Assembly (NCBI GenBank): GCA_934668605.1
Contig: CAKUNY010000002.1
Span: forward strand, 1 to 41,405
Direction of reading: 5' to 3'
DNA: 41,405 nt
DNA from: an uncultured Oscillospiraceae bacterium
GTDB taxonomy: Bacteria; Bacillota; Clostridia; Oscillospirales; Oscillospiraceae
Numbering within the stretch: position 1 is the first letter of the stretch; the number at the start of each line of letters is the position of its first letter. This document shows, in pieces, positions 23,306 through 29,540 of this stretch. The position numbers were made by a program, and so were the translations under genes. The notes beneath the pieces were generated by a model, which was not told where the DNA came from, made no database searches, and saw only the letters and a list, made by a program, of their open reading frames with translations.

Positions 23306-24697
23306 TTAACCGTTCGCAGCCTGATACTGAACAGCCCAGCCGTCGACAAACGCGGTCTTCACGAGCTCCCAGTTGGCGTCGGTCTGATCGGCGTCATACT
23401 GGTTCATGGCAGCGACGAGCGCTTCGCGGTAAGCGTCAACGTTCGGCTGGAAGTTGGTGACCCAAGGCATGACATAGTTGCCTTCGGCGGAGTACTCGTT
23501 GGCGATCTTCAGGAACGGGTTGGTGGACTCGGCAGACTGCTTGTAAGGCATAACGCCGAAGGAATCGACGAGCATGCGCGAAGCGTCAGCATCGGTGACC
23601 ATCCAGTACATGAAGTCGAGGGTTGCCTGGATGTCTTCCTCGGAAGCTTCCGCGTTGACAGCCCAGCAGTTCTCGGTGCCGCAGTTCAGACCGGCTTTTT
23701 CTTCGCCTTCCACGCCGCAGTAGTACGGAATCATGGTCAGGTCGTCAGCGCTCATGCCCTTCTCAGCCAGTGCGGACCATTCCCAGTTGCCCTGAGAATA
23801 GAACACTGCCTTGCCCTCTGCGAACTCAGCCTGTGCGTCAAAGCCGCCGGCAGCGAGGTCTGCAGGATTGGTTGCGGAGTTGTTGATATACAGATCCCAC
23901 AGGTTCTTGTAGTTCTGCATGTAGTTGCCGGTGATGGTAGCCGGGCAGGTCTCCCATGCGGTGGGATCATCGACGGACTCGTAGTAGTACTCGAGGTTTG
24001 CCAGATGACCGGTGAAGCGCCAGCTGGAATCCGAGCTCATGGAAGAAGAGGTGAAAGCGTCGAAGCCGAGCTCGGCAGCGCGCGCGTGGATGTCTTCGGC
24101 AACGGTCTTCAGCGTCTCGAAGTTGGTGATGTCGGTGATGTCATAACCGGCGTCCTTCAGAAGCTTCTTGTTGACGATGATGCCGTAGCACTCGTAGCAG
24201 TAGCCGATGGAGCAGAGCTTGCCATCCTCGTCATAGAGGTTGTAAGCGTCGGTGGTCAGCTCGTTTGCAATCGGGGTGCCGGTCAGATCGTAGCAGTAGT
24301 CGCCCCAGGTGGAGACGGCTGCCTGGTTGCCGACGACGAACAGCGTGGGCATCTTGCTCTTGTCCATCTCAGCGGTCAGGGTCTCGTTGTACGTGCCGGA
24401 AGCGGCGGTCACGACCGTGACGGGAACACCGGTCTTTTCGGTGTACATGGCAGCGACCTTCTGGAGCGTTTCGTCGGACTCCGGTTTGAAGTTCAGCCAG
24501 TAGACAGAACCGGCAGCTGCGGGAGCAGCCTCTTCGGCAGTCTCCTCAGCGGGAGCGGCTTCTTCGGTCTTGGTCTCCTCTGCGGGAGCAGTCGTCTCGG
24601 CCGGCTGCGTGGTCGTCTCGGTGTTGGCGGACGATGCGCAAGCCATCAGACCAAGCGCCAGAACCAGCGCCAGGAACAATGCGATAAGCTTTTTCAT
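23306..24697 (-). CDS. Maltodextrin-type ABC importer, sugar-binding lipoprotein
   Basis: A 463-residue family 1 extracellular solute-binding protein. It has a signal peptide ending in lipobox LMAC (Cys20), a long Ala/Glu/Thr linker (about residues 22-60), then the binding domain beginning at VYWLNFKPESDE. Aromatic-rich segments such as WRFTGHLANLEYYYES and YSQGNWEWSALAEKG are typical of sugar-binding proteins that stack on glucans. First gene of the operon; ATG at 24697 after GGAGGAATT. Maltodextrin as ligand is inferred from the malQ and LacI genes behind it. Confidence 0.94.
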   Translation of the reverse strand: MKKLIALFLALVLALGLMACASSANTETTTQPAETTAPAEETKTEEAAPAEETAEEAAPAAAGSVYWLNFKPESDETLQKVAAMYTEKTGVPVTVVTAASGTYNETLTAEMDKSKMPTLFVVGNQAAVSTWGDYCYDLTGTPIANELTTDAYNLYDEDGKLCSIGYCYECYGIIVNKKLLKDAGYDITDITNFETLKTVAEDIHARAAELGFDAFTSSSMSSDSSWRFTGHLANLEYYYESVDDPTAWETCPATITGNYMQNYKNLWDLYINNSATNPADLAAGGFDAQAEFAEGKAVFYSQGNWEWSALAEKGMSADDLTMIPYYCGVEGEEKAGLNCGTENCWAVNAEASEEDIQATLDFMYWMVTDADASRMLVDSFGVMPYKQSAESTNPFLKIANEYSAEGNYVMPWVTNFQPNVDAYREALVAAMNQYDADQTDANWELVKTAFVDGWAVQYQAANG

Positions 24698-24739
24698 TGG
24701 TAATTCCTCCTGTTAAATATCACATGATTGCTATCATGC

Positions 24740-24753
24740 TGGAAACGTTTCCA
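24740..24753. promoter_or_regulatory. LacI-type operator O1
   Basis: TGGAAACGTTTCCA is a perfect 14-base palindrome with the central CG of LacI/GalR operators. It lies just downstream of the operon's -10 box, where a bound repressor would block transcription. Confidence 0.85.
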
Positions 24754-24767
24754 TCTCCATTGCCCAT

Positions 24768-24773
24768 ATTATA
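24768..24773 (-). promoter_or_regulatory. -10 box of the maltodextrin operon
   Basis: Minus-strand TATAAT. The -35 region is poor, which suggests that an activator or supercoiling may help, or simply that the promoter is weak. Confidence 0.65.
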
Positions 24774-24840
24774 CTACATTTTTTGCCTTTGGGAAGAGAA
24801 AATTTTGCGTTTTCTGATAATTCAGCATTTTGATGTAAAT

Positions 24841-24854
24841 TGGAAACGTTTTTT
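24841..24854. promoter_or_regulatory. LacI-type operator O2, half-conserved
   Basis: TGGAAACGTT is identical to the first ten bases of O1; the second half has decayed to TTTT. It is 101 bases from O1 centre to centre, upstream of the promoter. A second repressor contact with looping is possible. Confidence 0.55.
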
Positions 24855-24945
24855 GTTCAAAATTACAAGACCGTTTTCCGCATACTCCGCCATGACCAGT
24901 CTTCCCCCGCCGCGTTTTCTTTATTCCCGGCAAACGCCGCGAAAA

Positions 24946-24972
24946 AACGGGGCGGAACATCTCCACCCCGTT
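24946..24972 (-). terminator. Terminator of the MarR/SPT/SDR operon
   Basis: AACGGGG (24946-24952) pairs with CCCCGTT (24966-24972), with GGA/TCC inside. On the minus strand it is followed by TTTTTTCG. It sits 7 bases after the SDR stop codon. Confidence 0.9.
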
Positions 24973-24979
24973 CATATGA

Positions 24980-25771
24980 TCATTTTGCGTAAAAAATTCC
25001 GACGAGCCAGTTGAGCGTCTTTGCAGGCAGCAGCTTTTGCAGCACGCAGAAGAATTTATAGGAAAGACCGATGGTGCTAACCGGCCTTACGCCCCTTCTC
25101 GTCGCCACATGGCAGACGAACGCGCCCGCGTCTTCCGGCTTCATACCGGTCGTCTCGTCTTTTTCCATGCCCGCGACCGAGCGTGAGATCCGGCCGCTAT
25201 AGATATCGTCGCCGATGACGATCTTCTGCCGCGCCGCCGTGAACCCGGTCTGGATATCGCCCGGCTGGACGCAGCAGACCTCCACGCCAAAGGGCTTTAC
25301 CTCATTTGCCAGCGCCATCGTGTACGAGTTGATGGCCGCCTTGCTCGCCGAGTAAAACGCCTGAAACGGAATCGCAATTGCGCCCGCGACCGAGCTCAAA
25401 TTCACGATCCGTCCAAACCCCTGCTTGCGCATGACGGGAATGACCGCATGGTTCATGTTCACCATGCCGAAAAAGTTCACGTCCAGCTGACGCTTTGCCT
25501 GTTCGATGGGCGTAAATTCAATTGCGCCCGAAATGCCGAAACCGGCGTTGTTGATCATCACATCGATTCTCCCCGCCTGCGAGATAACCGCGTCGATTGC
25601 CCGCTGGCAGGCCTCCGGGTCCGTCACATCGGTCGGAATGTGGTACATGCCGGGGTTCCCGGCCTCCCGGCGGCTGAGCTCATAGACCGTGTATCCCTTT
25701 TTGGCCATCGCCTCCGCCGTGCATTTTCCGATCCCCGAGGTTCCCCCCGTGATGACGCAGATTTTTTCCAT
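24980..25771 (-). CDS. Short-chain dehydrogenase/reductase
   Basis: A 263-residue classical SDR with cofactor loop TGGTSGIG (8-15), NNAG (74-77), catalytic Ser in NLSSVAG (near 126-127) and YxxxK at Y140/K144. The C-terminal stretch KFFCVLQKLLPAKTLNWLVGIFY is hydrophobic and could touch the membrane (first part: KFFCVLQKLLPAK). Its ATG shares one base with the TAA of the SPT-like gene, so the two are coupled. In that context the simplest role is reduction of the 3-keto product of the SPT-like enzyme, as 3-ketodihydrosphingosine reductases do. That role is inference; SDRs are too diverse to assign from sequence alone. Confidence 0.9.
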   Translation of the reverse strand: MEKICVITGGTSGIGKCTAEAMAKKGYTVYELSRREAGNPGMYHIPTDVTDPEACQRAIDAVISQAGRIDVMINNAGFGISGAIEFTPIEQAKRQLDVNFFGMVNMNHAVIPVMRKQGFGRIVNLSSVAGAIAIPFQAFYSASKAAINSYTMALANEVKPFGVEVCCVQPGDIQTGFTAARQKIVIGDDIYSGRISRSVAGMEKDETTGMKPEDAGAFVCHVATRRGVRPVSTIGLSYKFFCVLQKLLPAKTLNWLVGIFYAK

Positions 25772-26961
25772 TATAAATCATGCCTCCTGAGTACATCCTT
25801 CATGATTCCGACCGCCTCATCGATGAGCGCGTGCGTGTGCGTCGCCATCAGGCTCGTGCGCAGCAAGCACTCGTGCGGCGCAGCCGCGGGCGGAAGCGAC
25901 GAGTTGACATACACGCCCGCGTCATAGAGCTCCTTCGCGATCGTGAGCGTCTCGATGGGCTCATACGTGTAGATTGGAATGATCGGCACAATATCGCCGT
26001 TCGACGGGCGCATTTTAATTTCGTTCTCCTCCAGCCGGCGTCTTAAATACAGCGCGTTCTCCTGCAATGTTGTGACCAGCTCCGGATGCTGCTCCAGCTC
26101 CCGCAGCGCCGTCAAGGCTGCCGCGCAGTTCGCGGGCGGGATGGACGCGGAGAAGATGAAGGGCCGCGAATTGTGCCGCACGTAGTCCGCCACGCGGCTG
26201 GACGCCGCCATATAGCCGCCAAGACTTGCAAGCGATTTGGAGAACGTGCCCATATACACATCCACTTGGTCTTCCAGGCCATAGTAGCTCGCCGTTCCGC
26301 GTCCGCCCTCGCCGATGACACCAAGGCCGTGGGCATCGTCAACCATCACGCGCGCGCCATACTGCTTGGCGAGCCGGCAGATCTCCGGCAGGTTCGCAAT
26401 GTCGCCGCCCATCGAAAACACGCCGTCTGTCACGATGAGGCACCCCGCGCCCTCCGGCACCTTCTGGAGCTTTTTTTCTAAGTCCTGCATGTCCGCATGC
26501 CGGTAGCGCAGCATCGTGCCATAGGAAAGGCGGCAGCCGTCGTATAAACTTGCGTGGTTCTCCCGATCCATGATCACGTAGTCGTGGAGCCCCACGAGCG
26601 CGCTGATGATGCCGAGGTTCGACTGAAAGCCCGTCGAGAACGTCACGACCTCATCCTTGCGCAAAAACGCCGCCAGCTCCTTCTCGAGCTCCAGATGGAG
26701 CTTCAAGGTTCCGTTTAAAAACCGCGAGCCCGAGCAGCCGGAGCCAAACTCCTCATAGGCCTCCACGCCCGCGCGAATCACATTCTCGTTCGTCGTCAGC
26801 CCCAGATAGTTGTTAGAGCCCAGCATGATCCGCCGCTTGCCCTCCATGATGACCGTCACGTCCTGCTTGGACTCGAGCGCGTGAAAATACGGATAAATGC
26901 CGCGCTGCTTCGCTTCGTCGGCAATGCCCGGCTTATAGCACTTTTCAAATAAATCGATCAT
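25771..26961 (-). CDS. Alpha-oxoamine synthase, serine palmitoyltransferase-like
   Basis: A 396-residue PLP enzyme of the alpha-oxoamine synthase family, which condenses an amino acid with an acyl-CoA or acyl-ACP thioester. H136 (ENHASLYDG) would stack on PLP, D208 and H211 (VDDAHGLG) hold the cofactor, and K242 (GTFSKSLASLGG) forms the Schiff base. The pattern GSGCSGSRFLNGTLKLH and the end region LRTSLMATHTHALID resemble, from memory, bacterial serine palmitoyltransferases more than glycine C-acetyltransferase (KBL) or BioF. KBL remains the main alternative. ATG at 26961 with GGAAGGAG; the ribosome site lies inside the end of the MarR gene. A ketoreductase-type SDR follows. Confidence 0.88.
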   Translation of the reverse strand: MIDLFEKCYKPGIADEAKQRGIYPYFHALESKQDVTVIMEGKRRIMLGSNNYLGLTTNENVIRAGVEAYEEFGSGCSGSRFLNGTLKLHLELEKELAAFLRKDEVVTFSTGFQSNLGIISALVGLHDYVIMDRENHASLYDGCRLSYGTMLRYRHADMQDLEKKLQKVPEGAGCLIVTDGVFSMGGDIANLPEICRLAKQYGARVMVDDAHGLGVIGEGGRGTASYYGLEDQVDVYMGTFSKSLASLGGYMAASSRVADYVRHNSRPFIFSASIPPANCAAALTALRELEQHPELVTTLQENALYLRRRLEENEIKMRPSNGDIVPIIPIYTYEPIETLTIAKELYDAGVYVNSSLPPAAAPHECLLRTSLMATHTHALIDEAVGIMKDVLRRHDL

Positions 26962-26964
26962 ATT

Positions 26965-27405
26965 TTATGCTCCTTCCTTTCCTTCCGTCATGGCCGCCAA
27001 TAACGCGTCCAATACGCGGCGCGCCGTTTCGATTTCGCTTTCCGAAAACTGCGCGCGCACCTTCTCCGCCGCCGCGCAGATGGCAGGGCGGTCTTCATCA
27101 AAATACTGCGCGAACTTTTTCCCCGTCTTGAGACGGATTTCTCTTCGGTCGGGCTTTGAAACCACCTTTTCCACATAGCCCTTGCTCACCAGCGCGTTCA
27201 CCTTATACGTTGCGTTCGGCTGGGAAATGCCGCTGTACTCGGCAAACTGCCGGAGCGTCGGCTCTCCAAGCAGGTTAATGAGATCCGCCGAAAACGCCTC
27301 CATCGCGCTGAGGCTCCCTTCTCGCTCCTGCACCGCGCCAAAGAGCTTGCGGTACCCATCGAGCCGTAGCCTGCGGTACAGCTTCAATACGCTCTCCTGA
27401 AGCAT
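26965..27405 (-). CDS. MarR-family transcriptional regulator
   Basis: A 146-residue winged helix-turn-helix protein. The DNA-binding part is TLRQFAEYSGISQPNATYKVNALV, here covering about residues 54-77, followed by the wing VSKPDRREIRLKT. First gene of a three-gene operon with the SPT-like and SDR genes, with only three bases between its stop codon and the next ATG. It probably represses its own operon through the palindrome at 27447-27460. MarR proteins often control lipid or stress genes (for example FabT), which fits but does not prove a lipid role. ATG at 27405 after AAAGGAG. Confidence 0.92.
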   Translation of the reverse strand: MLQESVLKLYRRLRLDGYRKLFGAVQEREGSLSAMEAFSADLINLLGEPTLRQFAEYSGISQPNATYKVNALVSKGYVEKVVSKPDRREIRLKTGKKFAQYFDEDRPAICAAAEKVRAQFSESEIETARRVLDALLAAMTEGKEGA

Positions 27406-27446
27406 AGCAGCTCCTTTCTCATTTCGAAATCCATTCAGAATTTTAT

Positions 27447-27460
27447 ATAAAAATTTTTAT
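27447..27460. promoter_or_regulatory. Candidate MarR operator
   Basis: ATAAAAATTTTTAT is a perfect 14-base palindrome immediately after the -10 box of the MarR operon, around the expected transcription start. A good site for autorepression; A/T-rich palindromes also occur by chance. Confidence 0.55.
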
Positions 27461-27469
27461 GTTTTTCAC

Positions 27470-27498
27470 AGTATACGCATGCCGCTGCCGTTTGTCAA
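27470..27498 (-). promoter_or_regulatory. Promoter of the MarR/SPT/SDR operon
   Basis: Minus-strand TTGACA (27498-27493), 17 bases, TATACT (27475-27470). Near-consensus. Confidence 0.88.
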
Positions 27499-27535
27499 GT
27501 AAAAACCGCGTAAAGATGCGCACAAAATTAGGGGC

Positions 27536-27563
27536 TTGTTTTTTCTCCGAAACGTGCTATGCT
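27536..27563 (+). promoter_or_regulatory. Promoter of the cysteine hydrolase gene
   Basis: TTGTTT (27536-27541), 16 bases, TATGCT (27558-27563), with TGC before the -10 box. Moderate match. Confidence 0.5.
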
Positions 27564-27593
27564 TTTTAAAAACACATAACAGGAGGCAAAGCA

Positions 27594-28106
27594 ATGGACG
27601 TTCTTGTCATTGTAGACATGCAGAAGGATTTTATTTCCGGCGCGCTTGGCACCAAAGAAGCGCTTGCCATCGTCCCGCGCGTGGCCGAAAAAATCGTGCA
27701 GGCCAAAAAAGCGGGCAAGACCATCGTCTTCACCCGCGATACCCATCACAAAAATTATCTGGACACACAGGAGGGCAAAAACCTTCCCGTGCCCCACTGC
27801 ATTGAAAACACCGATGGCTGGCAGATCGACGCCTCGCTCGATACCGCAGGCGCAATGATCTTCGACAAGCCCTCGTTCGGCTCGGAGGCGCTCGTGCGGT
27901 ACCTCAAGAGCCTCAACGATTTGCGCTCTGCCGAGTTCGTCGGCCTGTGCACCGACATCTGCGTCATCACGAATGTGCTCTCCACGAAATGTGCCCTCCC
28001 TGAGCTTCCCATTTCGGTCGACAGCACCTGCTGCGCCGGTGTCACGCCCCAGAGCCACGAAACCGCGCTCAGCGCCATGCGCATGTGCCAGATCAAAATT
28101 GACTGA
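27594..28106 (+). CDS. Isochorismatase/nicotinamidase-family cysteine hydrolase
   Basis: A 170-residue hydrolase of the isochorismatase fold. The catalytic triad is visible as the Asp in VDMQKDF (near residue 9), the Lys in FDKPSFGS and the nucleophile Cys in VGLCTDICV. The metal-site region TRDTHHKNYLDT and LPVPHC matches nicotinamidase-like members of Firmicutes. Hydrolysis of nicotinamide to nicotinate is the most likely reaction, but the family also contains other amidases, so no symbol is given. ATG at 27594 with AGGAGG upstream. It is monocistronic and convergent with the AAA-CYTH gene. Confidence 0.9.
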   Translation: MDVLVIVDMQKDFISGALGTKEALAIVPRVAEKIVQAKKAGKTIVFTRDTHHKNYLDTQEGKNLPVPHCIENTDGWQIDASLDTAGAMIFDKPSFGSEALVRYLKSLNDLRSAEFVGLCTDICVITNVLSTKCALPELPISVDSTCCAGVTPQSHETALSAMRMCQIKID

Positions 28107-28112
28107 AACCGC

Positions 28113-28147
28113 AAAATCCCGGACCGTCCGATACGATCCGGGATTTT
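28113..28147 (+). terminator. Terminator of the cysteine hydrolase gene
   Basis: A perfect 11-base stem AAAATCCCGGA/TCCGGGATTTT with a 13-base loop, 6 bases past the stop codon. The T-run is part of the stem, and it is symmetrical enough to work in both directions. Confidence 0.88.
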
Positions 28148-28178
28148 CTATGTTAATATGTTCAAATTTCAAAAAACG

Positions 28179-28283
28179 CGTAGGGGTCGATGCCCACATC
28201 GACCCAAGGGAAGTACGAATTCGCCGGAGATTTCCGTAAAATCGGTTTCATTTGCCGGGGCGATGTGGGCATCGCCCCCTACG
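28179..28283. repeat. Palindromic dispersed element, copy 2 (inverted)
   Basis: Arms at 28179-28205 and 28257-28283. The left arm is identical to the arm of copy 1; the right arm has GGGGCGATG/CATCGCCCC instead of GGGTCGATG/CATCGACCC, so both sides of its hairpin changed together. The 51-base centre, read on the minus strand, aligns with the centre of copy 1. Like copy 1 it sits between convergent genes. Confidence 0.85.
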
Positions 28284-28330
28284 CAGTATTCGGAGGAATT
28301 ATGCAAAATCGGACACATCAGGCGCTTTGT

Positions 28331-29437
28331 TTACAGCTTCTGCTCTCTTGCCAAACTACTGTTTTTATAGGCGGGGTCGCCTGTGACCTCGCGCAGAATT
28401 TGGATTTCCGGCAGCAGCTCCGGCGCTTCCTTTCCCTCGGGGAGCTCGGCGCGCATGATGGCGCGCTCTTGGCTGAAGGGGTACACATCGATTTCAAACC
28501 GCTGCCCGTCGACCGAGAAGCGGTACTTCGTCTTGTGCACCGCGTGCAGCGTCGTGTCGGCCTCCATGAGATACTGGACGTATTCCTTCTGCGTAATCGG
28601 CTTTTCCGTCTCCCACGCATCCTTGTCCGCGTAACGCTTTTCGGTATAGAAATAGAGATATTCCTGCCCGTTTTTCTGCTGGCGGATGCGGCGGACGACG
28701 TTCGGCTGCGTCTTAACTAAATACGTCTGCATCATGTCGATCGCGCTGGCCGAAAATTCTGTTTGTAGCTTCTCCACATCCGGCATTGCGATCAGATACT
28801 TGTGCCAGACCTCCTGCGGCGCGCGCATGCCGAGGCAGTCATAGATCGCGCGGATGCCCCGACGAAGCTTATCTTCAAAGTCGATGGAGTTATCGATCAC
28901 GCGGAGATTCGGATGCGCCTGCCACGCCCGGAGCGTCAGCTCGTCCTTTTCCCTTGCCGTCTCGAGCGGCTCATAGCGCGCCTCGTTTCCGAAGTTATAG
29001 GCAAATTCTGCGCCCTTCGCGCAGGACACCAGATGCAAAACCGCGTCATACCCCGCAAGCACCTCCTGCTCGGTCTTTCCGAAATAGGCCAGAATGTCCC
29101 GGAACTGCTCGTCGGTGATATACGCCTTGTCGTCAAACAGCGCCCGGTCGTAAATGATGAGCACGTTTTCCTCCGGAACCATCTCGGCACCCTTGAGCGC
29201 CAGCCTTTCTTTATGCAGCTGGTCTCCGATGACAAAATACTGAAAATCCAGCATCGACACACAGTTTCCGAACGGGCGGATGCCGAAGCCCGAGATGAGC
29301 TCCGTCGCCGTCTCCGGGATCGTGATCACCTTCCAGCCGTCGTCCTGCTTGAACTCCTTGAGAATGCGGCTGATGAGCGTCGTTTTGCCGGCTGCGGGGC
29401 CTCCGGTCAGGACGATTCTTGTGATGCGCTTTGCCAT
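28331..29437 (-). CDS. AAA-type NTPase fused to a CYTH-like domain
   Basis: A 368-residue two-domain protein. The N-terminal half is an AAA_28-like P-loop domain with Walker A TGGPAAGKTT (11-20), PETATELISGFG and Walker B-like VLIIYDRALFDDKAY. The C-terminal half (from about residue 220) resembles CYTH/triphosphate-tunnel proteins: QTYLVKTQPNVVRRIR, TEKPITQKEY, HKTKYRFSVDGQRFEIDVY and EVTGDPAYKN. Substrate is unknown; CYTH proteins bind triphosphates or cyclise ATP, and the P-loop half may phosphorylate a small molecule. ATG at 29437 was chosen for GAGAGGAG eight bases upstream, over an earlier in-frame ATG. Own promoter, monocistronic. Confidence 0.85.
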   Translation of the reverse strand: MAKRITRIVLTGGPAAGKTTLISRILKEFKQDDGWKVITIPETATELISGFGIRPFGNCVSMLDFQYFVIGDQLHKERLALKGAEMVPEENVLIIYDRALFDDKAYITDEQFRDILAYFGKTEQEVLAGYDAVLHLVSCAKGAEFAYNFGNEARYEPLETAREKDELTLRAWQAHPNLRVIDNSIDFEDKLRRGIRAIYDCLGMRAPQEVWHKYLIAMPDVEKLQTEFSASAIDMMQTYLVKTQPNVVRRIRQQKNGQEYLYFYTEKRYADKDAWETEKPITQKEYVQYLMEADTTLHAVHKTKYRFSVDGQRFEIDVYPFSQERAIMRAELPEGKEAPELLPEIQILREVTGDPAYKNSSLAREQKL

Positions 29438-29467
29438 AGTGCTGGCTCCTCTCCATGTTCTGCCCAT

Positions 29468-29495
29468 ATTGTACCATTCTCAGGCAAAAATGCAA
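29468..29495 (-). promoter_or_regulatory. Promoter of the AAA-CYTH gene
   Basis: Minus-strand TTGCAT (29495-29490), 16 bases, TACAAT (29473-29468). The -35 box directly abuts the ABC-exporter terminator hairpin. Confidence 0.6.
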
Positions 29496-29526
29496 GGGCG
29501 GCGCGGAAAAATGCTCCGCGCTGCCC
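29496..29526 (-). terminator. Terminator of the exporter operon
   Basis: GGGC plus GCGCGGA pairs with TCCGCGC plus GCCC with one mismatched pair; on the minus strand TTGCATTTTTGCC follows. It lies 14 bases after the exporter stop codon. Confidence 0.8.
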
Positions 29527-29540
29527 CTGTTTTCTGTCTG

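Noticed and set aside
25771..26961. Annotation as glycine C-acetyltransferase (KBL) with threonine dehydrogenase
   Set aside because: The SDR lacks threonine-dehydrogenase context, and the motif pattern around SRFLNGTLKLH and the C-terminus looks more SPT-like. KBL is kept as the main alternative but not the call.
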